NCBI GenBank assembly: GCA_023101885.1
Contig: JALPQD010000102.1
Span: 1,982,971 to 2,046,970, forward strand
Direction of reading: 5' to 3'
DNA length: 64,000 nucleotides
Source: Typhlomys cinereus
Lineage: Eukaryota; Chordata; Mammalia; Rodentia; Platacanthomyidae
The notes below the pieces were generated by a model. That model had not been told where the DNA came from, did not search any database, and saw only the letters and a program-made list of their open reading frames with translations. The position numbers and the translations under genes are program-made. This document shows, in pieces, positions 45,653 through 55,565 of this stretch (positions are counted from its first letter, which is position 1; each line of letters starts with the position of its first letter).

Positions 45653-45947
45653 AAAAGACTTCTGGGCTGGAGAGGTGGCTCAGGGGTTAAGCCTCTGCCT
45701 TGCAGGCAGAAGGTCCTGAGTTCGGATCCCAGATCCCACATATAGACGCCAGGCGGAAGCGGAGGCGGCCTGTGCTTCTGGTCCTGGTAGGGCGGAGCCT
45801 GTGAATCCCGGGGCAGAGTAAACGAGGAGGTGGAGGCGTCCATGGTGGTTCCCAAATTCGTCCGTGGTTCTACACACACACACGCACACGCATACATACA
45901 CACACACGCACAATTGAATAAATAATAATAATAATAAAAAAAGACTT
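45653..45947 (+). mobile_element. Young B2-superfamily SINE (subfamily A), close to consensus
   Basis: 'gggctggagaggtggctcaggggttaagcctctgccttgcaggcagaaggtcctgagttcggatccc' has good box A and B candidates, then 'aggcggaagcggaggcggcc', 'ccatggtggttcccaaattcgtccgtggttctacac', a (CA)-rich tail and 'caattgaataaataataataataataaaaa'. The duplication aaaagactt is at 45,653-45,661 and 45,939-45,947. The frames of up to 149 codons on the minus strand are spurious. Confidence 0.95.
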
Positions 45948-46192
45948 TTGTGACATATTACTAGCATGTGATGTTCCTTTGGGGTTGCTTCCTACCATCT
46001 TTGTTTTTTTCTGTAAGTCCCTGTGTCCCTCCTATCTCCCATGTCCCTCCTTTCTCCCATCCCCTCATTCTCTGCTATGTATTTTTCTCAGTTATTCCCT
46101 CCCTCAGCCTTGTCCTGAGATTCTAAATCTCTCCTTTAAAAGGGTTCACCCTAATCATCCCTTCCCACCTTTCCCTCTTAGTTATTTTTCAA

Positions 46193-46800
46193 ACTGCTTT
46201 TTTTTATTAATATATTTTTTATTATTATTTCAGCTCATACAAACTTAATAGGTACACCAGTTCCCTCCCTCCCTCCTCCTCCCCCCGAACCCCCTGCTCC
46301 CCCTCCCCTCACCCCTCCCTCCACATCCCCTAGTGCCTCCCGCCCCAATTCCCAGAGAGTCCTTTCTTGTGCATGCCTGACTCTCCTCTGGGCCCTCCTC
46401 TCCTATGATGTACAAGGACCCAGTGGCCTTTCCCTGAACCCTTTCCCGTGTTTCCCTTAAGCATAGGAACACTGCTGTGGCTGCCAATCCTTTACCTCCA
46501 AGGATCTTTGTGCCTTTAGCAGATGCTAGACTTTGTAAGGTCAATAGTGTGTTGGACATTGCGCAGGGCATGCAAAGTCCAATTATGATTGCTTCGGCCC
46601 TAACTTGTGTGGAGTATCTTGCAAATCATTGCTCCTCCCATCCTTTTGCTCTTACACTCTTACTGCCCCCTCTTCCGCAAATGTCCCTGAGCTTCAGGAT
46701 GGGGAGAGATTAGTCTGGCCTAGTTCTAGGTGGTTGATATAGAGTCTCTGAAGTTCTGGATTGTGGTTTGTTGATTTTCTTTTGCATCACACTGCTTTTT
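46193..46800 (-). mobile_element. 5'-truncated LINE-1 3' UTR with 10-bp TSD
   Basis: Poly-T-rich start, C-rich tract (46,258-46,345) and a 3' UTR nearly identical by eye to the matching parts of 709-1,050 and 58,340-58,840, ending at 'ttgattttcttttgca'. The duplication actgcttttt is at 46,193-46,202 and 46,791-46,800. The 108-codon minus frame is spurious. Confidence 0.92.
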
Positions 46801-46864
46801 AAACATTTGTTGTTATACCCATATACTGGAGGAACACTCGGCACTCAACATAGAAGATTTTTTT

Positions 46865-47455
46865 TTTTTTTCCAATGGAAGGTGTTTATTACAGAAAATC
46901 ACAACTGGCCAAAGCACAGAAAACAGATGACTGGGGACTGCTAGGCTCTTAACAGGACATCTAAGCCACCCTCCCCATCCTAAGGCTCAGAGCATATTGT
47001 GGAAGAGGGAGCAGTAAGATTATAAAAGCATTAAAGGGAGCAGGGATGCAGATAGATATTATTTTCTGGACATTACAGGGCTGTTTCATGCATGCATGAA
47101 TTCAATGCAGCCTTGTTTGTTTCTACAAGACCTGCATGGGATTTGTCCTATCAGCGTTTCACCACAAAAGAGGAAAGATCTCAAGAGGCCCCACACTTCC
47201 TTGGGGGAGTGATTGTGAGGAGGGGAATGGAAGATGTTTCCTCAATGGTTTACTCACTGATAGGTGATTCATAGGCCAAGTACTTAGGCACATGCCTTCA
47301 AAGGCAAACCAGATGAAACTCAGTGTGGAGGGCTACTGGCAGGGAAGAAGGGTTGTAATAGGAAAAGGAGGAGGATGGGATTGGAGATTAAGGTGTGAAA
47401 ATATCATAAATTTACTATATTTATGTATGATATACTAAAACTCTAAAAAGCTGGT
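46865..47455 (+). mobile_element. Older LINE-1 3' UTR, plus strand
   Basis: 'ccaccctccccatcctaaggctcagagcatattgtggaagagggagcagtaagattataaaag' is homologous, in the opposite orientation, to the young L1 3' UTR. It ends with a purine-rich tract and 'taaggtgtgaaaatatcataaatttac', shared with 10,245-10,370. Confidence 0.65.
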
Positions 47456-47587
47456 GTTTGGATATATTTTATATATAATTATTTATATTTATATGTTATT
47501 TTTATTGTTTATTAATTATTTATATTTTTATATTTAAAATATAAATATATCTTTATATTTATATTATATATGAATATACATAAATAA
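47456..47587. repeat. AT-rich low-complexity tract
   Basis: About 130 bases almost wholly A/T with many short inverted repeats ('atatttaaaatataaatat'). Confidence 0.9.
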
Positions 47588-47742
47588 TTCTGGCCCTGAA
47601 GGGTGGAGTCTGAGAGCAAAGCAGTAATGAGGTAGAGCAGCCTATAATGATTCCCAGTGCCACCCGTGGTGTCTACAGGTACACATACTCAAGTACCCTC
47701 TTGTGTACACATACATGTGTATGTGCATAAAAAAAGAAAAGA
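47588..47742 (+). mobile_element. SINE (subfamily B) 3' part
   Basis: 'ctggccctgaagggtggagtctgagagcaaagcagtaatgagg', 'aatgattcccagtgccaccc' and a CA/TG-rich end fit the body and tail. The tRNA-like head is missing. Confidence 0.65.
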
Positions 47743-47799
47743 TTGCTTATGGAAGAAAATTGGGTGTTATTTTAAATGAAGGTTTTGGATTATTTATGG

Positions 47800-48149
47800 T
47801 TTGCTCATTGGCTCAAAGTCATGGAACTGCAGGGAGAAAGGGAGATTTATTCAGCTTGTGGTTCCAGAGGGAGATATAGTCCATTATGGCAGGAAAGGCA
47901 TGGCTGGCTGGGAGAAGCTGGAGGAGGCCTAAGTCAAGTCCATCAAGGAGACTGTGAGTTGCAAAAACTGCCAGATAAAAGAGCAGACCTCTCCCTGAAG
48001 CAGAGTGTGGCCAATCAACCTCAAGGCCCATTCCTGTGACTGCCTTTCTCTAGCAAAGCTCCACCTCTTAAAGGTGCCAGGACCTTTTCAAACAACTAGA
48101 TTCAAACACTTGTGCCTGTGGGGGATAACTCATATTTCAAACCATGACA
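47800..48149 (-). mobile_element. Solo MaLR LTR, family 1, left end eroded
   Basis: 'gggagaaagggagatttattcagcttgtggttccagagggagatatagtcc', 'ggcatggctggctggg' and 'ttcaaaccatgaca' match family 1. The TG-rich left end is degraded. Same orientation as the provirus 1 kb away. Confidence 0.82.
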
Positions 48150-48589
48150 TTGACACAGGCTATAAAGAGGTAGTTGGACTATTTTCTTCTGGAAAAAGAA
48201 AAAAAATAAGAATTATAACCAAGTTGTATTAATAGAAATTTTAATAGAACTGTGTCTAGCCAGGACTGGGAAGGTGCATACGCGAGAAAGGAATGTGTGT
48301 TCCTTTGGATACGCTTGTGCACTCAGTTTTTAGAATTGAAATTTAGTGTTTAATCCAAAGAGCTCACAGGGATTTCTTAAGAGCACTTTAATTTAAAGTG
48401 CACGCAGACATGTGTGGTACAGAAGGTGTAATTCTCCAGAGAATTTTAAGCATTTCTGAAATGTATAAAAAATGTATAAAAACCCGTAAAATGAAAATCT
48501 TTGATAACATGCTTCTTTAAAGTAGCATCCATCAAGGTAAAGGCCGCAGCCCCATCTACCCTCCTATGTACCCAGGCTTAAAGAATTAT

Positions 48590-48715
48590 TACCATTTTAG
48601 TTCACCTGACACAGTATCCTCATTTTGCAAAGAAAAACCTGGATGCCACGAGGAAAGGTGACTCATCTGATGTGTGTCACTCGTGGCATCAGTGATAGGA
48701 AAGTGTAGAGTTTAA
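48590..48715 (-). mobile_element. MIR fragment, degraded
   Basis: 'cacagtatcctcattttgcaaagaaaaacctggatgccacgaggaaaggtgactcatctg' is a reversed MIR core. Confidence 0.5.
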
Positions 48716-48799
48716 TGTACTTGCTGTTGGATGAAATCCACCTTATTATCAATGTTAGTGATAAAAATGCCACACGAGTAAAACCCTAGCTATTCTCCT

Positions 48800-49065
48800 A
48801 ATTCCTCCCTTTAGTCTTCCTAAAGTTTCTTTCCAAAGCCAAATCTGACAGTGTCATTTCTTCCATTTGAAAGTCTTCAGTGGCTGCTCATTGCCTAGGG
48901 GGGTAAAGTCTTCAGATTCCTCCCACTGCCTGACTGTGAACCTCTCTTTCTGGTATAAGTAATGCATGTCAGCCCTAGACCCATATTCCCATATATCCTT
49001 TCACTATTTCTTCCTGGGATACCCCATCCCTCTCACTTGTAATAAACATCCAAAGCTGAGCTTGT
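48800..49065 (+). mobile_element. L2-like LINE 3' region, split by the MaLR element
   Basis: 'ttgaaagtcttcagtggctgctcattgcctaggggggtaaagtcttcagattcc' resembles the L2 3' end. Similar text seems to resume at 51,267 ('accccctcccagaagcc'). Confidence 0.5.
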
Positions 49066-49070
49066 ATCAT

Positions 49071-49428
49071 TGTAATGGTTACTCTTAACTATTGCTGTGA
49101 GAGAACACTCAAAGTCAATTAACTTAAGGGAGAAAGGGAGGTTTATTCAGCTTACAGTTCCAGAGGGAAGATACAGCCTCTCAAAGCAGAGGTGGCATGG
49201 CTGGCTGGCCAAAAGCTGGAGGAGGCTAAGTCACTGCAGACATCTTGGAAGCTGAGAGCAGCAGACTGCTTGCTGCAAAGGCTGACTTCTCCTGGAGGTA
49301 GGGTGGGACTACTCCACCTCAAGGCCCACCACTTGTGACTGCCTTCCTCCAGCAAGGCTCCACCTCTCAAGGTACCATGACCTTGCCAAACACATGAGAC
49401 TGTGGGGGACACATTTCAAACCATGGCC
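49071..49428 (-). repeat. 3' LTR of the MaLR element
   Basis: 358 bp. Its U3 start has lost the canonical TGT (reads ggccatgg instead of tgtcatgg). The purine tract 'gcctgtgggggcc' lies just outside, where a polypurine tract is expected. Confidence 0.9.
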
Positions 49429-49893
49429 CCCACAGGCTCATTGCAATCTCATTATGCAAACCATACTCAGTCCAACTTTAAAAGTCTTCAAAGACTACAA
49501 TGGTAGTCCCAACAGTCCAAAAGTACAAAGTCCAAAAGCCTCCTGTAAAATCAAAATACAAGTTACATACTTCTAACATACAATGGCACAGAAAAAACAT
49601 TCCCATTCCAAAAGGAAGGAACGGGGGCATATCCAGGAAAGATCGGTCCATAACAAGACTGAAAACCAGCAGGACAAACTCCAAATCTTGCAGCTCCAAG
49701 TCCAACAGATGAGCCTCTTGTTGAAATCATCTCAGTTCCAAAGGGCTTTGGTTCCACCCCTCCAATGCAGCTGCCCATAGAACACATCACTCTCTTGAGC
49801 TGACTCCTCCCAGGTTATACAGCTCTCCTTGTCAGTGTCCCACGTTGTGTCTGGAATCTCTAAAATCTTTACTTCTCAATGGCAAACCAGGCT

Positions 49894-50808
49894 TTAACTC
49901 CACAGCACAAATTGCCCTTCTTGGGCCTCTAAACTACAGGCTTCTTGCCTCATGATGCCTGGATTCTGCCAATTTTTGAAATCTTGGAGGAGGACTCCAT
50001 GATCTCCTCTGTCTTGCATCACTGATGCCTCTAAAACCAGAACCAGACTTTGCCAAGACTGGCCCCCTAGAATCACAGCTGATTCTGCTTCTCTATGCTG
50101 ACCATCTCTTTTACTCCTGGGCAGTTGCTTGGTAAGAGAAACTAAATCTTGCTTTGGAACTCCACCCTTTAGCTCCAGTCTTCTGAAAGGATTTGCATTC
50201 TTATGAGTGGGAGCCTTCCCTGAGGATCTTGCCCTCAAGCTAGGGCCTCTCTTATTATTCAAATTGAGAGCAGGCTTTGATTTACAAATGGAGCTAATCT
50301 CTTCAACAGCCATTTTGTTCTCTGCTTCTTCCTGGTTCAACTCTTTAAGTTTGCCATTGTATTTTTCATCATTGGATCTTACAGTTTTTGCTTCTTCCTG
50401 CCTGATTCTTTGCTTTTTTTCATAACTCTGAAGACAACTAAAAAGTAGCCATATCACATTGTCAAGACTACATTGCTTTGAAATTTCCTCCATCAAGCAC
50501 TCCAGCTTAATTTCAGGCAAACTTTCAGGATGAGGGTAAAACTTCACTAAACTCTCGGCCAACACATGGCTCCATGTGTCACTCGTCCAATTGCAAACAC
50601 AGTCTCTGTTCCCCTCTGGACCATCACAAGCTGGGCTTCTACTGCCTGCGTCTCTCACAGCATTGCTTTCCAAGCTCTCATGAGAAAGGCCCATTTGGCC
50701 CTCTCGCCAAGAGGCAAAGACTTTCCCAGCACAAAGTCCCAAAGTTCTCCATATTTCTCCCAACAAACAGTTCCAAAGGCATACTAGCCACATCACAGCA
50801 TTGGCCAT
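49894..50808 (-). CDS. MaLR internal ORF, about 304 codons, gag-position protein
   Basis: The longest frame of the MaLR element fills most of its 1.48-kb internal region. The frame is open from 50,823, but the first ATG is at 50,808, giving about 304 residues and ending at 49,894. Seen in the translation (numbered from the first open codon): a tryptophan/cysteine-rich N-terminus (1-40), a stretch at about 88-130 rich in hydrophobic and acidic residues, a Lys/Glu/Gln-rich likely coiled coil at 133-177 (SYEKKQRIRQEEAK...), a basic region at 187-245, and a final segment with no clear motif. There is no zinc knuckle and no protease or polymerase motif. Its place directly after the primer site suggests a relic of ERVL-type gag. 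Whether it folds as gag is inference. The frame has stayed open while the LTRs diverged about 5%, which is unusual but may be chance. Confidence 0.5.
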   Translation of the reverse strand: MANAVMWLVCLWNCLLGEIWRTLGLCAGKVFASWREGQMGLSHESLESNAVRDAGSRSPACDGPEGNRDCVCNWTSDTWSHVLAESLVKFYPHPESLPEIKLECLMEEISKQCSLDNVIWLLFSCLQSYEKKQRIRQEEAKTVRSNDEKYNGKLKELNQEEAENKMAVEEISSICKSKPALNLNNKRGPSLRARSSGKAPTHKNANPFRRLELKGGVPKQDLVSLTKQLPRSKRDGQHREAESAVILGGQSWQSLVLVLEASVMQDRGDHGVLLQDFKNWQNPGIMRQEACSLEAQEGQFVLWS

Positions 50809-50886
50809 ACTGCTAGGTACCAACTTCTCTCAGCTTTACAAACAACTTCACTTTGTGGTACCAGCTGTTCTTAATCTCACAGCAAT

Positions 50887-50906
50887 ACCCCACTACCCGG
50901 TACTAA
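50887..50906 (-). other. Primer-binding-site-like sequence
   Basis: The reverse complement reads 'ttagtaccgggtagtggggt', starting about five bases after the end of the 5' LTR. It resembles the TGGTACC...GTGGGG primer sites of ERVL/MaLR elements (leucine-type tRNA) with a few changes. Confidence 0.6.
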
Positions 50907-50910
50907 TTTC

Positions 50911-51266
50911 TGTAACGGTTACTCTTAACTATCGCTGTGAGAGAACACTCAAAGTCAATCAACTTTGAGAGAAAGGGAGGTTTATTCAGCTTACAGTTCC
51001 AGAGGGAAAGTACAGTCTCTCAAAGCAGAGGTGGAATGGCTGGCTGGCCAAATCTGGAGGAGGCTAAGTCACTGCAGACATCTTGGAAGCTGAGAGCAGC
51101 AGACTGCTTGCAGCAAAGGCTGACTTCTCCTGGAGGTAGGGTGGGACTAATCCACCTCAAGACCCACCCCTTGTATCTGCCTTCCTCCAGCAAGGCTCCA
51201 CCTCTCAAGGTGCCATGACCTTGCCAAACACATGAGACTGTGGGGGACACATTTCAAACCATGACA
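50911..51266 (-). repeat. 5' LTR of the MaLR element
   Basis: 356 bp with intact TGTCAT start and GTTACA end. The reversed 'ggtttattcagc' block (LTR 3' half) holds an AATAAAC polyadenylation signal. Confidence 0.9.
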
Positions 51267-51714
51267 ATCACCCCCTCCCAGAAGCCTACCTGCACTACCT
51301 GACTTAGTCTATGTTCCATGTTGCTGTGTTCCTTTGCTCTGATGCTGCCATGTCCATTGGCTGCCGTTTGCTTCATTGTTTGGCCTGAGTACACAGAAAC
51401 TGTCTCTCTCATTCTTACATCCTGCCCAGGAGCAGAGTGTGTATAGATGCTCAGTTACCACTTATGGAATTGAGATGGATGGTAACCACAAACCCAGAGA
51501 GTTGGGAGTCCATGATGCAAAATTTAAGGGAGTACTTGCCATATTGAAGCTAGTGTCGTTTGTCTATACCATCTTCATATTCTCCATAATCCTTCAGGAA
51601 AATTGGTCAACATGTACTTTTAGGTACACCATAGACATTGATGCCCTGAGCCACGGTGTTGCCTCTCTTTGGTATTCCCATCCTCCCTGTATGTTTAGTT
51701 TTTATTTATTGATT

Positions 51715-51815
51715 GGTTATCATTTGACTGATTGGTTGATTTGGCACTGGGGATTGAATCTATTCTTTTGCAAGGCAAGCACTGTCACTAAGCTACATCC
51801 CCAATGCTGTAAAGG
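51715..51815 (-). mobile_element. ID-like element, degraded
   Basis: 'tggcactggggattgaatctattcttttgcaaggcaagcactgtcactaagctacatccccaatgct' is the reverse complement of an ID/tRNA-Ala SINE. Confidence 0.75.
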
Positions 51816-51859
51816 CATCCTCAAGTCCACTCACACTGGTATCTTCTGACCATGGTCTC

Positions 51860-52020
51860 AGCCCTCTTTGTCACTTTAACTGCTTCTATAGGTTCTGAAA
51901 CTTTAGTACTTACAATATGCTCCTTTGATTTTTTTTTTTCTTATGTAACCAAATTCTAAGACTCTGGAGGACAGGAGCTGTGTCCCAACATCAAGAAGAA
52001 TCTAATTAAATGCTTCTAGT
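51860..52020 (+). mobile_element. L2-like 3' end, degraded
   Basis: 'agtacttacaatatgctcc', 'aaattctaagactctggaggacaggagctgtgtccc' and 'ctaattaaatgctt' are reminiscent of L2 3' ends. Confidence 0.4.
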
Positions 52021-54670
52021 GATAGGGAGGACTTGGGGATGCTGGTGAGGCTCTGTGAGTTCATTCTGGCTTCATCCGGGTGTGTTTGGGATGTACTGCT
52101 TCTGGAGGCAGGTCTGCCTGGCTGGGTCAGGGTTCTGGAACTGAAGAGTGACATTGGGAAGCATAATTATCCAAGTTCATTAACAGTAAGCATCTCCCAG
52201 ATGATGAGATTTAATCATGTGAAAATTTCCCCAAACAGATTCATAGACTTAATGTACTAGCAATTAAAATCTGACGGGACAAAATAGTGATCTGAAAGAC
52301 TACTTGGAATCTGCAAAGTAAATTCTGAAAAGCTGTATTGTGAGACACTTTCTTCCTCAGATCTCAAACCATAAGAAATTGTGATAAAACATTTTAGTAC
52401 TTCTCTACAAATTGGAAAATATATAATTCTTTTATTGTTTCATATATATGTATATATTTCATATTGTACTAGAATGCAGATGCTCAAATGTTTGCAAACG
52501 GTCTTTTCTTGCTTTCTTCTTCATTTTAGCTAATGGGAGAAAAAAAATCCTTAATGTGTCTTTTCCTTCCCCCTTTCCCAAGGACAACAGGCAATGAAAC
52601 TAGATTAGCTTGAGAGAGAAAAAGCACTGGGAAATATTTTTAAAAGAACAATGGCACCTTCACATAAAAAAGTTAATTAAAGGATTGTAGAGATAACACA
52701 AAGCAGAGGCAAAGGACAGTTTTTCCTGTAAATATCATTTGGGGAGGGCAATCAATTTATACTATCTAGTAAAACAAATAACAAATGTATTACATAATTA
52801 AGTATAAATATTAAACCACCATCCAGCATGAGAAAGCTACCTTGAAGTGTTCACAGGCTCTAAAGGAGGTATGCTTTATGCGTGGGGTCCAGAAAACACT
52901 TAATGCAGATTTCATTGCATGCAATGATCTATGGGAATCATACGCACCCTCTCCAGTACTTTGTCTCAAACCAGTGCACAGTGGATTCTATCACTACTGG
53001 TTGCAGGATGCATGTGTTTGTTTTGTATTTGAACCCTAGAAAGAGGAGCTATAAATTCCTGTGGGAATATCTCGCACCTCTCTGACACTTCAAGGCTTGA
53101 GCCTCACGTAGAGTTAGAATGAAACACAGGAGGGTGAGACCTCAGAACCCAAGGAGATTAAGATAAAGCCTTTTCAAGGAGGTTAGGCAGTGAGTCGTCC
53201 TCTAAGTACTCTCTAGCAATCCTGGTCATTCCCTTTTTGTGGTGGTAAAGTGGTTGCTTCTCCGTTTTGTGTCCCATTCTTCAGCTACAAAGCGGTTAGC
53301 AGAGACTTGCAGACTGGAAAAGGAGCCCTTCTATCTGCATTTTGTCCATCTCCTAAGTGCTCCTGGAGGGATTTGTAGGCTTGAGTATCTTAGGCTAGTT
53401 CACATGGCATCCTAGGCTGTGTCCGTCTGCTTTATTATGATATCCCCTGCACATAACTTGCATCTGTATAAGAGAAGAATCTTAAAAACAGTTGCCGAAG
53501 GGATGACTAAGTGCCTGTTACATTTCTTCAGAGGTGTGGAGAGCTCTGAGACATAGCCCTTGATTTGCAGTTTATCACGTGGAAATATCTTACTTCTACC
53601 AATATTTTCTTGGTAGTACTGTTTTCCTAGAATGTTCAATATTAGATTCCCGCACATTAATTAGCCTCAGAGAAATGAATGCAGAATACATTACAATCAT
53701 TTGTCTTGGCCTTATTCATGAACTGAGCTGATCATTGTTTTATTTTGAGCATGACTTCTTTCCTTCTGTACTGTAGAGTTATTAATAGTAATAAGAGCTT
53801 CCCAGCCTCAGTCAGTAGCATGCCTGAGAGGGATGTTCAAAAGAGATAGGATGGATTCCTCTCCCAAGTAATTTGTATGCTGAGAGTACTGCTCCTTAGC
53901 TCTTTGTAGCTGACATGGTTTGTGATAATGCTGGCATGGAAGAATGAACCCAGCCTAACAGAGTAGACAGGGAGAAAGCGGAGACCAGAACCCAGTCCCC
54001 TGCTCCTCCACTCACCTTTGTTCTCTGAGCAGCCAGGGTGAGAGGCTCTTCCCTGGGAAGAGAAAACAGGTAGGTAGATACACCCAACTCTCAAGAGATC
54101 CAGGAAGAGTCCCAGGAGACAGCACGTCTGTAGAGAGGTGACAGATGATCAAGGTAATGGTGAAGAAACTCAGCTTTTAGAAGCAACTCAGTGCCAGATA
54201 AGTGAAGAAACAAAATGTTATCTCACATGCAAACCAAGAACATCTTGGAAGGCGATGAGTCTTGCCTTGATGATACCGCCAAGACAGGAAGGGTGTTTTG
54301 ACACACGTTACACTAAAGAAGCACCTTGAGGATGTTGTTCTAAATGTAGCTGCCAGCTGTAAGAAGATGAAAACCAAAGGGTTCTATTTACATGAGCTCC
54401 CCAATTTGCTAAGACAGAAAGTATTATAACATTAGTGGTTGCCAGGGACTGGAGGGAGAGGAAAGTGTGTGTGTGGGGAGAGTTTAGTGAGTAAAGTTTC
54501 AGTTGTGTAAGAGGAAAAGGCTTTGGAGGTTGGTTGTACAACCATGAACATATGCCTCACATTTCTGAGCTGCACACTTCAAAGTGGGTAAAAGGATAAC
54601 TTTTATGTATTTTAGCATAATGAAGCATTTTTAAAATGAGGGATGATGTAAAAGTAAAAGAGCAAAATGG
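52021..54670. other. Unique sequence, nothing recognised
   Basis: About 2.6 kb without a repeat I can name. At 52,530 a strong acceptor-like pyrimidine tract precedes 'ctaatgggag', but no donor follows. Confidence 0.35.
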
Positions 54671-54674
54671 GCAT

Positions 54675-54820
54675 CTCTGAAGATGAGTTGGCTGAGTTCA
54701 AATGTGGGCACAGACACTGATTAGATGTGTGGCCCTTGAGTCAGGGATCTCCTCTGAGCTTTGGTTTCTAATGTGAGAGTGGCCTGATTTAATTCTCCAC
54801 TGAAAGGAACCTAGGACCGG
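54675..54820 (+). mobile_element. MIR SINE, degraded
   Basis: 'tggctgagttcaaatgtgggcacagacactgattagatgtgtggcccttgagtcagggatctcc' then 'gctttggtttctaatgtgagag' follows MIR order. Confidence 0.7.
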
Positions 54821-55384
54821 TAGAGAAATGGTTGATAGGAGGGGCTGGAAAGGTGCATGATGAGCTGGGAGCCAGGGGAGGGTGTGTACAGGGGAGTCAG
54901 GAAGAGCTCAAAGAATGACAGAAGCAAGCCACTGAGACCCAGAGCAGTTTTAAGTGCTCCCACTAGCATATACGTGACAATTCACCTTCACAGTAGGAAA
55001 ACACGAATTTGATTTCTGTTGCGTTCTGGGCACTGCGGAGAAGCTGGGGGCAGGGGTAAGAGGGCGTAGAGTCAACGACACAGACTACAGAAGTCAGGCA
55101 AATGGCAAAGCAGGCTCGCAGGCTCTCTTATTGCAAATATTGGGCTTGCCTGTATACCCCCAACCAACATCCCATAAGTTCCAGTGTGAGCTTTTGCTGC
55201 ATTGTCCTGTCCGGGTTGGTCCTCTCAGTCAGGCAGTTTGATGTCAGCACCAGGCAGGGCGGCAGATTCTAGTTTGAGGAAGTTGCATTTGCACATGCAA
55301 CTTCTGTTCCATTTGTGCATGTGGGGCCCATTTCAAGCAACACAGGCCTCTCTGGTCATGTTCCTCCTACAGATTTCTACATTT

Positions 55385-55565
55385 AACATTTGTGTGTGAC
55401 ATGTTTGCATGCACTAAAGCACACAGGTGGCGACCAGAGGCCCACCAACAACTTCCAGGAGTTGGTTCTTTCCTTACCCCATTTGGAGTCCAGTGATCAC
55501 ACTCAGGCCATCAGGCTTGGTGGAAGGACCTTTGTCCACGGAGTCCTCTTGCTTGCCCAGAGCAC
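55385..55565 (-). mobile_element. B3-like SINE
   Basis: 'cacacaggtggcgaccagaggcccaccaacaacttccaggagttggttctttccttacc' and 'actcaggccatcaggcttggtggaaggacctttgtcc' are the reverse complement of B3. Confidence 0.75.

Larger units (their letters stand above)
49066..51271 (-). mobile_element. Two-LTR MaLR-type endogenous retrotransposon
   Basis: A 2.2-kb element on the minus strand: 5' LTR 50,911-51,266, internal region 49,429-50,910, 3' LTR 49,071-49,428. The LTRs (356 and 358 bp) differ at about 20 sites by eye, roughly 94-95% identical. LTR ends are TGTCAT...GTTACA (5' copy). Flanking 5-mers are atcat (49,066-49,070) and atcac (51,267-51,271), a 5-bp duplication with one change. The LTR start 'tgtcatggtttgaaatgtgtccccc' is the MaLR hallmark (THE1/ORR1/MT group, ERVL-related). 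Internal region: a Leu-type primer site next to the 5' LTR, one ORF, and a short purine tract at the 3' LTR. No protease, reverse transcriptase or integrase is present, so it must have used enzymes from an ERVL-like helper. Confidence 0.9.

Noticed and set aside
45454..45967. 149- and 95-codon minus-strand frames
   Set aside because: They are antisense through a SINE and an L1 C-rich tract. The same peptide pattern recurs at every subfamily A SINE.
51376..51849. 157-codon plus-strand frame
   Set aside because: Its end overlaps an ID element and its start is in L2-like text. There is no protein resemblance.
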